64,000 bases of DNA from Eucommia ulmoides (GCA_016647705.1 CM028327.1:9185726-9249725), one strand, 5' to 3'. Positions 46,217-57,965 are shown, counted from the stretch's first letter. Numbers and translations are program-made. The notes: a model not told the origin generated them from the letters alone.

Positions 46217-46460
46217 TTGAGGTCGACGACCCGACTCTACAGCGGGAAAATGTTGGGCGTTAGATTAATAGCTCAGCTCAGCAGCCGAGGAACGTCTGGT
46301 TTCGGACCAACAACCCAGCTCATCAGCGGGGGAATACCTGGCCTTAGGTCAACAACCCAGCTCAACGGTGGGAGAGTACTGGTGGTCAGATCAACCGCCC
46401 AGCTCAACAGCGGGAGAGTACTAGAGGTCAAATCAACAACCTAACTCAACAGTGGGAAGG
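46217..46460 (+). repeat. Tandem repeat (about 45 bp, five copies) between protease and reverse transcriptase
   Basis: Repeats of a unit containing CAACCCAGCTCAACAGCGGG with drift between copies. As protein the open frame reads about 15 residues per unit (RSTTQLNGGRVLVV-like), but nothing known matches, so I treat it as internal repeat expansion. Confidence 0.7.
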
Positions 46461-46963
46461 CAAGAGAGGACAAATAATAGCCCATCTCAATAACGTAACA
46501 TTTCTTACACCAATCCAACTTAGAAGCGAAGGACCATTGGTACCCAGATCATCGGCACAACCCAAAAGCGGGGACGTAGCGAAACTTGAGCCTTCAATAT
46601 GGTTTAGCCCGACATCTCAGCGTAGGAGATAGATGATTTCAGGGAGTATCCTGGGGCTCTATAGCCCATTGAACGCGTTAAGGAGATAAATTTTGATTAA
46701 AGGACCAAGAAGTTGTTGGTAGGCACGTTACTATGCCAACATGAGGAAAAAGAGTTTGTCCAACTGCTGGATAAGAACCTTGATGTATTTGCTTAGGCAC
46801 TGGAAGACAAGAAGAAGATTAACCCAAAGGTAATGGTTCACAAACTCAATATCTCAGAGTCCTTCTCCCTATAAGGTAGAAGATAAGAATGTTCAGCCCG
46901 GAGAAGAAAAAGACAATAGAGTCGGAAGTGCAAAGATTGCTCAGGATATGACACATAAGGAAA

Positions 46964-47698
46964 GTGGTATATCCAAAGTGGTTGGCCAATATAGTGCTGG
47001 TCAGAAAGAAGAACGAAAAATGGCAGATGTGCGTGGACTTCACTGACCTAAACCGGGGATACCCGAAGGACTGTTACCCAATGCCCATAATTGATCAAAT
47101 GGTGGACGTAGCTGCCAAACAAGAGTTGCTGTCAATGATGGATGCCTATGTAGGATACAACCAAATACGGATGAACCCTCCAGATGAAGAGGCAACGACC
47201 TTTATTACCCCTAGAGGTACATTTTGTTATAAAGTTATGCCCTTTGGTTTGAGAAATGTGGGGGGAATATACCAATGTCTTGTGACCCATATGTTCCCAG
47301 AAAAAATTGGAATCACGATGGAAATCTATATAAATGATATGTTAGTTAAAAGTTCTAATGGAAAAGATCATTTAAAGTATTTGGGAGAAGTTTTCGTAAT
47401 ACTACGGAAGTACAACATGAAGCTAAACCTGGAGAAGTGTGCCATCGGGGTAACGTTGGGCAAATTCTTAGGTTTCTTAGTAAACGAGGCAGGCATTATA
47501 GTTGATGTCGGGCAGATCGAAGCTATCAGGATAACGAAGTCACCCACAACGATATGTGAAGTCCAAGTGCTGACTGGAAAATTGGCAGCACTGAACAGGT
47601 TCATCTCAAAGTTTACAGACAGATGCGCACTCTTCTTTAAGATCTTAAAAGAGAGCAAGCACTTTAGTTGGGACAAAGATAGTGAGCGCGCATTGTAG
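46964..47698 (+). pseudogene. Gypsy reverse transcriptase remnant
   Basis: An open stretch of about 244 codons with ANIVLVRKKNEKWQMCVDF, the motif PMPIIDQMVD, MPFGLRN and the region of the catalytic box, which here reads YINDMLVK where the family has Y-x-Asp-Asp. The first catalytic Asp is therefore Asn, and the enzyme would be inactive even in this open segment. Confidence 0.88.
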
Positions 47699-48580
47699 TC
47701 TATCAAGAAGTATTTGGGTATAGTGGAGGCTCTAGCCAAGGCTGAGCTCGGGGATGATCTGTGTCTTTACTTGGCAATTACTTCCGTCGCAGTCAACGCA
47801 GCTTTGGTAAAAGAGTACGCAGGAGGGAAGATGTCAGTCTTTTACTTGAGTAAATCACTGGCACCAGCAGAGACCCGCAATACTAAGCTCAAGAAGCTCG
47901 TCCTAGCCTTGATCACCCCAGCAAGGAAGCTGCGATCTTATTTCCAAGCATAAGCAATCCATGTTTTGACCTCATATCCACTCAGGGTGGTAATGCACAG
48001 ACCGGAGGCTTTGAGTTGCCTCATGAATTGGGCAGTGAAAATGGGAAAATTATTCATAACTTACAAACTGAGGACTACAATCAAAGGCTAGGTGTTGGTT
48101 GACTTCATTGCTAAGCTGACACCACCAGAGAGGATGACCACAGAGGATGGAGAATATCTAGTAGCTCCGGTAAAGCCATGAAAATTATGGGTTGATGGAG
48201 CGTCAAACTCACGGGGCTGTGGAGACGGCATAGTCCTGAAAAGCTCAGAAGGAGATCAACTCGAGAAAGCTGTACAACTCAGATTCAGAGTATCCAACAA
48301 CGAGACAAAGTATGAGGTGGTAATTTTGGGCTTGACCTTAGCTAAGGAGCTAGGAGCTCATGATGTGGAGCTTAGATCAAATTCACAACTCATGGTTAAC
48401 CAAATAAATAAAGCTTACGTGATCAATGAAGGGATTAGGGAGGTTGCGCCTCTATTTTGATAGAGTAAATGAGTTGATGAAGGCCTTCAGTAGTTGCAAA
48501 GTTGAAGTTATCCCGAGAACCGAGAATGAAAAGGTTGATGCGTTATCGGTACTAGCATCGACCTTTGGTCCAAATTAGCA
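47699..48580 (+). pseudogene. Gypsy RNase H and second RNase H remnants
   Basis: 47714-47953 carries LYLAITSVAVNAALVKE and FYLSKSLAPAETR, as in gypsy RNase H. From about 48185 a second, separate RNase H-like segment follows, with LWVDGASNSRGCGDGIV and LGLTLAKELGAHDVEL, ending around TENEKVDALSVLAS. A second RNase H of this type is characteristic of Tat-lineage elements. Both are interrupted by stops. Confidence 0.75.
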
Positions 48581-48587
48581 ATCCAAA

Positions 48588-49650
48588 ATGGTAGACTATT
48601 TGGAGCATTCATCTGTATCAGCTCAGACCAGATCATGTGCATGCATTGGAGAGTTGGGACAAGACGAAGACTGGATGACCCCCTTAGTACATTACTTGAC
48701 CGAAGGAACGCTATCAGACAACAAGGAGGCAACACGAAAAAATTTGTACAAGGTGACAAGATACATCATGATGGATGGTAAGTTATACCGAAGATCGTTC
48801 ACGCAGCCCTCACTGCTCTGTTTAGGGCCAAAGGAAGCTGCTTACGTAATGTAAGAGATCCAGGAGGGAATTAACTACTTCACCAAATGGGTAGAGGCTG
48901 AAGCGTTCGTCACAGTAGGTGTGAACGAAGTCAAGAAATTTATTTGGAATCAGGTAATATGTCGTTTCAGCATTCCAGAGGTGTTGATTTTAAAATAACA
49001 GGACGCCTTTTACCGGGGAAAAGGTTTCTTGGATGTACAACGAGTTGAAAATACAACATTGAACGTTGAGCCCCGCTTATCCACAAGAGAATGAGTAGAC
49101 AAGGGTGACAAACAAATCTATCAAGAAAGCTATCAAGAAACGGTTGGACGATGCCAAGGGCAAATGGGTAGAAGAGCTTCCTGCAATCTTATGGGCTCAC
49201 TATACCACTGCAAGCTCAACCACGGAGGAGACACCCTATTCCATGACATATGGCATAGAGACAATAGTCTCAGTAGAGATCGGTTTGCCCTCAAGACGAG
49301 ATAGCATGGTCAATCTCGTAGGGAACGAAGGAGCAGTACGCTAGGAGTTAGATAACTTAAAATAGAAACGGAACCAGGCAGCAATGAGGATGACAATCTA
49401 TAAATTGAAGATGGTGAGGACGTTCAACCATACAGTATGCCCAAGGTACTTCGTGGTGGGGGAGCTAGTACTTCGGAGAGTAATATCACACCGCCCAGAG
49501 GCTCGATTAAGAAAACTTGTCCCAACCTGGGAAGGGCTATATAAAGTGATCAAGGTAAATAGACCTGAGACGTATTGGTTGGAAAATCTGAATGAAGTCC
49601 CAATCCCAAGGCCATGGAATATTGCGCACTTGCGAAAATACTTCGTGTAA
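48588..49650 (+). pseudogene. Gypsy integrase remnant with internal deletion
   Basis: The N-terminal region (YIMMDGKLYRRSFTQPSL) is followed at about 48855 by a jump straight to the core end (NYFTKWVEAEAF). The zinc-binding HHCC segment and the first part of the core, with its first catalytic Asp, are deleted. Later parts are recognisable: ELPAILWAHYTTASSTTEET and a C-terminal region with LVPTWEGLYKVIKV. Several stops are present. Confidence 0.8.
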
Positions 49651-49799
49651 GTTCCCAAATTATTTGTTATGTTAGTTTTAAAGGAAAGATAATTGTTATT
49701 TCGGTTGCAAACCTTTCAATGAGCATTCGTAGCTTCTTATGTCCAACAAAGGTTGCAACGAGAACCATCCCAACACTTGCGACTAGAAATATACTGAAG

Positions 49800-50170
49800 A
49801 TAAACTGTCCAACTCAGTTAGTTAACATTGGCTGCGCTACTAAGGCCAGCCCAACCCAAACGTGACACCTTAGCCTAGTCCACATCCAGACCAAACTGCC
49901 CAACCCAGGTTGTCAACATTTTTCTACACCACCAAGGCCATCCCAACCTAAACGTGACTACCTAGCTCAGTCCACGTCCAGACCAAACTGTCCAACTCAG
50001 TTGATCAACATTGGCTGCGCCACCAAGGTCAGCCCAACCCGAACGTAATTGCCTAGCCCAGTCCACGTCCAGACCAAATTGCTTAGCTCAGTTTGTCAAC
50101 ATTGGTTGCACTACCAAGGCCATCCCGATCCGAATGTGACTGCCTAGCCCAGTCCACGTCTAGACCAACT
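49800..50170 (+). repeat. Tandem repeat of about 91 bp, four copies
   Basis: Units run from about 49802, 49890, 49980 and 50071, each containing TCAACATT..CACCAAGGCC..CCCAACCC..CGTGAC and ending AGTCCACGTCCAGACCAA with moderate drift. A partial fifth copy is at about 50372-50460, after a spacer of about 190 bp containing a poly(A) run. Downstream of pol in the gypsy element; non-coding. Confidence 0.85.
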
Positions 50171-50459
50171 GGCCGAATTATTGTCATAATGTGTATGTAG
50201 TGTATTTGTTTCTTGTTTTTTGGAGTCTTGCCAAGGTTTGCTTAATTTGGCGAACATTCGGCATGTTGTGTTGGTTTGATCCAACTATGTAAGTATGACT
50301 ATGTGTGTTGTAACGTGTGTAGTATGAGAACTTTGTTCCTTATTAATATATTCCACTACTTAAAAAAAAAAAAAAATCATTGGTGAGCCACCAAGACCAA
50401 CCCGATCCGAGCGTGACTGCCTAGCCTAGTCCACATGCAAACGGAACTGTCCAACCCAG

Positions 50460-51290
50460 TTCACCAAAGCAAGATTGGCCTAATGGACTAAGGGAGCGCC
50501 AAGTCCAGTTCACCCTAAAGCTAACGAGGTCAGCCCACCAGCAATTAGTTCAGTACAGTCAGAATTGGTTAGGTTAGCACAACGCACCAACTAGGCAACT
50601 AGTCCTAAGCTGCCTAGATTAATTACAACAACTCATTTCAGGTCAACAAACGCACTATTTATTTATTTGTTTAAACTCGCGCACTCCACATCACGTTTAT
50701 TACGTAAACTTGATATGGAGGAGGGCAAAGAATAAAATAATAAAATCTTTGTTGATATTTACACAGTCCACATCACGTTTATTAGTTAAATTTGATTTAG
50801 AAGGGAGATTTACCCTTGTTGTCCCGGATTTTATTGTTTCTTAAACACAAGAGACTCAAGAGCATGTATTCTGTGCATAAATGATGTTTGAACACAAAAC
50901 TTATCCTGAAAAATCAAAACTCATTTTGAAGAAAAAAACAAAACTCATTTTAAAAAATAAAACTCGTTTTGAAGAAACATTCAACACACAATTTCAATAG
51001 TTTCATACAAACAACGAATTTTTCATTACAATTTGAAATACAAGAATTTCTTGAACTTATTACTTCCTACCATGGAGTCAATACACAACAGATATGATTA
51101 CATTTCATCATGTCAAGAGTCCTAGTGTTTTTTTCCAGTCTTGAACTTATCACTTCTTATCATGGAATTCGGACCGGAAAAGAAAACTATACATATTGTT
51201 CAAAAAATATGCTCGAGGTTTTTTCAAACACGTAGGAGCTTATTTGGTGACTAATAAGCGTGTACTGTTCAAAAAATGCTCTGGAGGCTT
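50460..51290. other. Non-coding interior of the gypsy element
   Basis: No pol-like frame. Moderately repetitive, with duplicated phrases such as CACATCACGTTTATTA at 50688 and 50768, and TCTTGAACTTATCACTTC-like sequence near 51050 and 51140. Confidence 0.5.
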
Positions 51291-51292
51291 TT

Positions 51293-51775
51293 TTACAAAA
51301 TAATGAAAAAGAAAAAATACTCCAACCTCAGAGACGATGAAGAATCCGAGCCTTTGGAGTCTGAGCTTGAGTGGTAGAAGCTGCCTACCTCGTACTGGCT
51401 CAGCGCTAGAGACACGGAACGTATCTTCTCATTTTTCTCCCCGTTCTTGTCTAGAAGCTTTTTTTTATTCGCCTTCAATGCAACATAACGGGCTTTGTAG
51501 AGTTGCACTTTAGCCTGCAGTGTCTCATTTTGTTTCTTCTCCGCCCGCAACTGACCACAAAGCTCTTGGAGTTGGGACACCGCGCATATATGGATGGCAT
51601 CAAGGGAGGTGTAGAAGATGGAGACTTCCTTAATTGCTCGAAGCCGAGGGTGTTGCTCTTCGAAAACCTTTGCCTTAATCATGAGTTGGCAAAAGAGGAT
51701 CCCCTACTTGACCTCCTTCTTCCTTTCAGCTTGAACGGTGTCAAAGATATCAGAAGCAGACGATGACAAAGCCAT
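51293..51775 (-). pseudogene. Antisense ORF of the gypsy element, coiled-coil-like, one in-frame stop
   Basis: On the strand opposite to pol, a frame starting MALSSSASDIFDTVQAERKK at 51775 runs to 51293 with a single TAG at 51706-51704, about 160 codons in total. The middle part is rich in Lys, Glu, Gln and Leu (QLQELCGQLRAEKKQNETLQ), consistent with a coiled coil; a Ser/Asp-rich end (YHSSSDSKGSDSSSS) follows. No homology to a known enzyme is recognised. Tat/Retand and Grande elements are known to carry antisense ORFs between pol and the 3' LTR, so position and strand fit. Whether it was ever translated is unknown. Confidence 0.65.
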
Positions 51776-51970
51776 ATCGGAAGTGGAACAGAAACAAGAA
51801 AAGGAAAACAAGAGAGAGAAGAGAAAATGAAGAAAACCTTGAGGAAGTATGACCTTAAATAGCCAAACCAATGATCGTGAAGCGACGGAAAAAGGAAAAA
51901 AACCAATCGTTAGGTTATTTATTACCAAACGGCGGAAACAAATATCGAGGGAGAAGTGACGGTTTCGCAT

Positions 51971-52431
51971 TTCAAGTACGGCAGGAGCTTAAGGCAGGCC
52001 ATGATTACTCAAACGTCACCATTACATTACCAATAAGATCGAATTAGGGAAGGACGATTGAGGAACCAAACGGTGCCCAACTGATCTGTACCAATTGGCA
52101 GAGGTAAGAGCTTGGTAAGATTTGAACTGATCTCATTCAAATACAAAATCTAACTCAACCAGGATTGTGCTGATCCTAATCAAAGAAATATAGGACCCAA
52201 CTGAAAGGACCAAGGGCCTAACACGCAGCCGTTGGCATCTTGGATGAATGACCCTACTTGGCCCAAGACACATCAACTACATTGTTAAACTCAACCTTCC
52301 CTACATTTTGTCTAAGAACTCAAGAAAGGGCCAGGACTGCAACCCCGAAGAAACACTTACCAAGGAACTGAAGAAGAAGAATAACGTTTCGTCCTGATAC
52401 GATTAGTCGGCACGAAACTTAGGAGGGCAAA
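51971..52431. other. Non-coding 3' interior of the gypsy element
   Basis: No frame of note. It ends in the purine-rich tract before the 3' LTR. On the minus strand this would be the upstream region of the antisense ORF at 51293-51775. Confidence 0.5.
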
Positions 52432-53044
52432 TGATGCGGGAAAAATTCTCACGTGCGAATAATGGAGTCAGACTAAGGACGGCGGGTCAGGCCAACGGAT
52501 AGAACCCAACCCGATTGAACAAAGTTGCAGACCAACAACTGACCATGGGCTACTGAATCCGATGACCCAAAGAAGAAAGCGTCAGGCTTGCTAATAAGGC
52601 CCAGCTGCATAGATGGACCAACCCAGCACGACAAAGCCCCTAACGGGGGCCCAAGGGTCAGATCTAGAAACAACAAGTCAACAGTGACCGTTACCTCACC
52701 AACTCCGCTACCCATACACGAATGCGATTGACGCCACTTCCTATAATGAGAGCACGGGCTACGATCACGACGGTTGGTTATGAAACGTGAAGAACATCAT
52801 AGCGGGAACGGCTAACCCGAAGAGTAGCCTATATATAAGACGAGATAGGCATCACACGGGGGCGCTCTCTCAACACTTTACTTTTAGCACGAAATTGTAT
52901 TTTTATTACTTGTAAACCTTTCTCTGTAACATTTGTATCTTTACCCTCCTTAGAGGATTGTAATCTGAGTGAGTAGTGTGTGTTGTTGAGTTTTTCGGTG
53001 CGTGTGGCTTTTGTTCACACATCGGGTAAATTTTGGCAACATCA
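52432..53044 (+). repeat. 3' LTR of the gypsy element
   Basis: Begins TGATGCGGGAAAAATT after a purine-rich tract (TTAGGAGGGCAAA) and ends TTTTGGCAACATCA. The matching copy is 44757-45375. Confidence 0.92.
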
Positions 53045-53049
53045 AATAC

Positions 53050-53351
53050 GAAAAAAATGAATTATAAGATATAAATAAAAAAACTTAGTGTGAAAAAAGG
53101 ATATAAAATTAATTTATCCTCCAATATATCCAAAGTTAATTTATTTTAGTTATTTTAATTTTTACATGCATATAACGTGTTTCTTGTTAGGATAGTATAT
53201 ATGATAGTGATTTTATGCCAAATTCCGAAAAACATATAAGGGAATCAATAATATATTCTTAGTAAGATTTTTTGATAATAGTTGATTAATATTCAATGAA
53301 TTACACGAGGAAATTATTCTATTTCGAAAAGGAATTATCATATGCATGTTA

Positions 53352-53409
<58 letters not shown>

Positions 53410-54250
53410 ATAATAAAAAAAAAAAACAAAAAAAAAACTAGATTTTATGAGAATATTATTATTTCTTGCTTTTAGATTTTGGATAGATGTAGATTTATCT
53501 AATTTAAGTGTGCCGTGTGTGCAACGGATCTTTTAAATTTGGAAAATTTTCTTATTATTTTTGTATTTTTGTTTTTGAAAAATTAGGTAATTTTTTTATA
53601 ATTTTATTTAAGTATTCTTAATTATAAATTATATAGATGTTAAATAAATATTTCGAAAAACATAAAAACTCGGACTAAGTTTCTAAATCCGCCGCTAGTA
53701 AAGTAGAAAAATAAAATTGAACAACTTAGATAATACTTTGACAATTGAAGGACTGCATTGTAACAATTAATAATAGAAGGACGAAAGTGCAAATTAATCC
53801 ATTATTTGTAAGTTTAGAAGGAGTACTCTTTTTCACTCTAGTGAACTCACATTTATATTAAAAGATAAAAATTCGAAAATTAAAATTTGTTTATTAACTC
53901 AAATTCTCTCTCGATATACTAATTTTACCGTGCATAGACACTGTTACACGTAACTCTAATTTTTTTTTTTTTTGACAAATATTATATATAAGATAAGAGG
54001 AAAGGGTCTCTCTTGCTACACGAAAACGTGTTGTCGAATAGGTTGTAAGACCCTAAGCCGATAAAATACACCGTTTAACAAAATTCAAGGATTAAAAAAA
54101 GCACTCCCCAATGGGTACACACCAAAACTATACACAATAACTATACAACATATCTAAACACTACAATACATCAATACAAAAGAAACAACGAACATACTCC
54201 CATGAGAAAAGGCACAACAGAGAAGGATATCTGAAATCAACTATCACAAT
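53050..54250. other. Gene-free AT-rich region with a long (TA) microsatellite
   Basis: A (TA) run of about 27 units lies at 53352-53405, followed by A runs. No coding frame or complete element was recognised elsewhere in the stretch. Confidence 0.6.
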
Positions 54251-54950
54251 TGATGAGGGTGTTTTTGAGCGTCACTGAGTCGGCACTAGTGCCTCAGCCA
54301 TGTGTCCACCATTGCTCGTGACGTGGCCACATTCAAGAATCCAAAGTGTCATGCAGGAGCCTACGCAAATCAAGACTCTTTCCCTGGAATCTCTTTTGCA
54401 CCTAGGGGGAGCAGTGTGTCTCGTAAGGACGTTGCCACCCAGAACTTTGTGCCGTGTCTCAGGATGACCAACTTTAAGAACTTGGCCGTTTGTCTCAACT
54501 GGCACACCGTTTTAGTTCGTTTCTCCTCCAGGACTTCACGAATCTCCGAGCTTTTCCATCAGTTCACCTCCACAGGCCTGACAAAAGCTCACAAGCTTTT
54601 CCAAATGGGCCCCAAAACCCAAGCCCAGTGATTATGTCCTAAACGCCCCGGATTATCGGCTAAACATATTGTTTTGCCTAATTAATAGTGTTTAAGCCCG
54701 ATTAGGTAAAACTAATCATCTCTAACGCCTATATACTAGGGACTATGCAAGCTTGAGGTAATCCGGAGCGCTCAATCGCTATCTGCATACTTGACGTGTT
54801 TTTGTACATTTTCTTTCTAAACTCTTACTCTCACATCAGAGGGGTTTCGTCGAGAAAAATTCCGACTCAGCCTTGTGCAGGTACTACTCCCGAACAGGCA
54901 GGACCAACAACAACGACCGCACAAGCAAAACAAGAAGGTTGCGGGGAGCA
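54251..54950 (+). mobile_element. LTR-like segment related to the LTRs at 60081 and 63646
   Basis: Begins TGATGAGGGTGTTTTTGAGC, close to TGATGAGGGTATTTTTGGGC at 63646. It shares CAGGCCTGACAAAAG, CCCAAGCCCA and CTCTTACTCTCACATCAGAG with that family, and is more GC-rich than its surroundings. The right end is unclear (about 54890-54970). Probably a diverged solo LTR or fragment. Confidence 0.55.
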
Positions 54951-55317
54951 ACAAATTTGTAGATGACCCATTGTTAATAGAGTTAATTTCATCTAACGGT
55001 GTAAAATATAAATTTATTTGTCTTTTTGATCTGACGGATGAGTGTCTTAACTTGTTATATAGATATACTAGGGATTTCACATGTCTAAAGATACTAAATT
55101 AATTTTTTTAATTTATAAAAAAAAAAATTCACAAATGACTAATTATAAAGAAATAAAATTAATTTTCAAGTCGGTCAAATTAGCCCTAACATGCTTCATT
55201 ATGTGACACCTCACCAACCCTTAAAAGCAATATAAAAAAATGTGATATTTTGTGATGCCGAAAACCGCCCTCGTCTTCGTTTATCTTCTATATTGCCTAA
55301 AGTTGACATTCCTCTTT

Positions 55318-55420
55318 CAAATCTTAGATCTTATCCCCTCTCTCTCTAAAATCTTTCTCTCTCTCTCTAAAATCTCTCTCTAGAAAAGCTAGTATGTTGC
55401 ACGCATGAATGGGTATTAGG

Positions 55421-55453
<33 letters not shown>

Positions 55454-55590
55454 AAAGAAAGAGACGAGCAATTAAATCTTAGATCTTATCCTCTCTCTAA
55501 ATTCTCTCTCTCTCTAGAAATGCAAGTACATGTTGCATGCATGCATGGGTATTAGGACAAACAAGAAAAAGAGACAATCAGCCCTACAAA
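55318..55590. repeat. Tandem duplication of about 150 bp with poly(A)
   Basis: AATCTTAGATCTTATCC plus a (CT)-rich tract, TGTTGCACGCATG..GGGTATTAGG and an A-rich end with AAAGAGAC occur at about 55318-55470 and again at 55474-55590. Looks like a duplicated insertion; no gene. Confidence 0.75.
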
Positions 55591-55668
55591 CTGGCTCTTC
55601 GGGGTACACCTTCAGCCATTATGGGCACTAGAATTGAGTCAATGCATGACCTTTTAAAAGTGTAAAAG

Positions 55669-55832
55669 TGTGTTGATGTCAATTTACACGTATCTCGACT
55701 AATCATATCATTGGACAATTTTAAGGATGTATTCCTCTACATCAATTAATTTCTGGAGTACTCACAAGGAGAGTCGAACACAACTGATTAATAAGGAAAA
55801 AAATGTTATCTCCTCTTACCAATCGAACTAAC
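55669..55832 (-). repeat. tRNA-derived SINE-like repeat, copy 4
   Basis: On the minus strand it starts GTTAGTTCGATTGGTAAGAG (A-box-like), has GTTCGACTCTCC (B-box-like) about 50 bp on, and ends with GATTAGTCGAGATACGTG, matching copies 1-3. Confidence 0.6.
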
Positions 55833-56079
55833 AACTCTCGACTCATATATATATATATATATTATATTGTTTTTCTTGTACACTTTTCATGTTGTGATGC
55901 TAAAGATTCGAATTGCTAAAGAATTAAAGCCTGCAAAAAATTAAACTAAATAGTAGAGTGTACAAGCTTTTAAAGTGAATGGATTTTTCTGGAGAAATCT
56001 TGTGTTCTCTAGTCCTCAAACAACTTTGCATGCAAGTAAGGCTAAATTGCAATTGTACTCTTCAATTTTATAATTATTT

Positions 56080-56385
56080 GCACTTTGTACCCTTAGCTTC
56101 CTTAATCTTAAACTTTGTAACCGTTATCTAATTGGCGATATAATTCACCATTTTTCCGTTGAAATTTTACCAAAAATACAAAACTCTGTCCGAATTTTGC
56201 CATATATATACTACTAATTTCCATTGAAATTTAGGCCACTCTGACTTTGGATTTGAATTTTTAATTCTAATAAATCACTTTTATTATTATTTATAAATTT
56301 TGTTTAAGAGACCATAAAATCCTTGAAATTTGGAGATTTTGGGGTGCATTATGTTATAATTAAAAATATAGGGTGCAAAGTGAAA
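56080..56385. mobile_element. MITE of the 'CTTTGCACCC' family, diverged
   Basis: The left end TTTGCACTTTGTACCCTTAG and the right end ATAGGGTGCAAAGTGAAAA are inverted counterparts. Internal sequence is AT-rich, without a gene. Confidence 0.5.
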
Positions 56386-56789
56386 ATTGAACTATAAACA
56401 TTTAGAGGACAACATATCAATTGGATATTTGGAGTTTACTAACTATTAAAATATTAAAAAGTAATGTTGCTATGATTTTTTATAAAATAAATAAATAAAA
56501 AGACCATTGTACCCCAATATGAACATGTTAATCCACACCACATATGTTGCTTTCGGCTTTCCGTTTTCTTTTAGTGAATTGGATGCGAATCTTGTTTTAA
56601 TTTTTTTAAAGGGTAAAATGGTCCCCTCCAAATTGTATTTATTTGATACTTTTATCCAACTCATTTGATTCTTGCCTAGTGACGTTACCAAGAATTCTCA
56701 GCATGTGATCAGTTGCTCACGTGTCAAAAATATCTTCTACTTCCTCTTTTAACCTGTAAAATTGTTGAGTTCTTAAAGGAAACATTGGT

Positions 56790-57340
56790 GTAGTGTTGGC
56801 CAAATAACCTCCGACGTGAGAATAAATCAATATGGTTATGGAGAAGGTTAAAACACTCAAATTAATTGTAAATAATACACAATGATATCTTCCCTTTATA
56901 TAGGTTTAGTAAATCTCTACCGTTTCATTGGTGAGATTGCCCATTACGTGATCTCCTCCTAACGGTCTGGGAGATAACCACAGTCTTCTCCATTAATACA
57001 GGGAGAGATCTTTGTAACGTGCTTCACCAAATATAGGTTGTTATAGTCATTAGTTTATAACGTTCCGCATGTATAGGAGATGTGACCATCATTGGCTGAC
57101 CTGTTCGTCCTTGGCCTGATCACCATGGGCTCAGATTGTTCATTGATGGGCCTCTTCATGTGGCTAATTAATTTGTATAGTAGATGGTTAAGGTTTTTCC
57201 CCGATGGGTCTGTCATGCTCAACCCAAATAACATATTGGGTTTACATAATTGGGTCGGATCACTGACTCGATCCAATCCATTAAGGTTCCCACGCCTATA
57301 TCAGTTGTGAGCAAGAGTTTTTCTATATCACTTACAAAAA
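56790..57340. mobile_element. Possible solo LTR or non-autonomous LTR element
   Basis: A block of mixed, higher GC content containing a TATA-like CCTTTATATAGGTTTAG near 56891, embedded in AT-rich DNA, without a credible gene. It resembles an LTR in style only; I found no second copy or clean ends in the window. Confidence 0.3.
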
Positions 57341-57706
57341 TCCATGTGAAACTTAATATATATATTATTGACTTTAAAGAAAAATAATAATTTCAATGTT
57401 AGAACCCATTAAAAATTCAAAAAAATAAAAATAAACAACGACATCGAGTATAAGTTACATGTCACATAAAAAATATCGGTAATTATAAATATGTTTAAAA
57501 TTCAGTATTTGTATGCAATAGAACGTGTAATTACACTCTCTATTTTTCTTTATATAATTTTTTTGATATTTTATTATATAATTAACTAGCATATGCTACG
57601 TGTTTAAAGACATTAGTTTTAATTAACATATTAATTTTGAATATCTAATAAATAAAATTTAAAGTTGATCTAATGGTTTAATTTTGATCTCAACCGTAGA
57701 ATGTAA

Positions 57707-57890
57707 TTTTTTTTTTTTTTTTTTTTTTTATATAAACCTCTGGTATCCGATTATCATATTGGATTTCAACTAATCCGGATCAAGCCGGGTCGGACCACAA
57801 GGGCGGCAAAACTCTCCCTACCGAGTTTTTAACATAACTACATTCCCAAATTTCGAAGTAAGGACCTTGGTTAAGTTTACGCGCTCAGTG
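57707..57890 (-). mobile_element. SINE/LINE-type retroposon with poly(A) tail and target duplication
   Basis: On the minus strand a unit of about 184 bp ends in GATACCAGAGGTTTATAT and a poly(A) tail (seen as the T run at 57708-57729). It is flanked by the exact direct repeat GTAGAATGTAA at 57696-57706 and 57891-57901, as expected of target-primed insertion. No coding capacity. It is a different family from the SINE-like copies with A and B boxes. Confidence 0.75.
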
Positions 57891-57965
57891 GTAGAATGTA
57901 AATTGTATAAATATAAATTTATTTATTTATTTATTATTTTTTTTATTTTGTTTTTACAGTAAAAT

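Larger units (their letters stand above)
44757..53044 (+). mobile_element. Degenerate Ty3/gypsy LTR retrotransposon, Tat/Retand-like, 8.3 kb
   Basis: LTRs 44757-45375 (619 bp) and 52432-53044 (613 bp), with ends of TGATG..ACATCA style (the left start is mutated to TTATG). An exact 5 bp target duplication, AATAC, flanks it at 44752-44756 and 53045-53049. The 5' LTR is followed by TTTGGTACCGTCTGTGGGAA, the usual primer-site style of Tat elements. Order: a gag remnant, protease, reverse transcriptase, RNase H, a second RNase H, a damaged integrase, then a long non-coding 3' part with tandem repeats and an antisense ORF. A second RNase H and an antisense ORF are marks of the Tat lineage. Most of gag and the start of integrase are missing, and many stops are present. 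Confidence 0.9.

Noticed and set aside
57885-57905. tRNA gene (CGCTCAGTGGTAGAAT resembles a tRNA A box)
   Set aside because: No acceptor stem, anticodon arm or T-loop can be folded around it; the phrase spans the 5' end of a retroposon and its target duplication.
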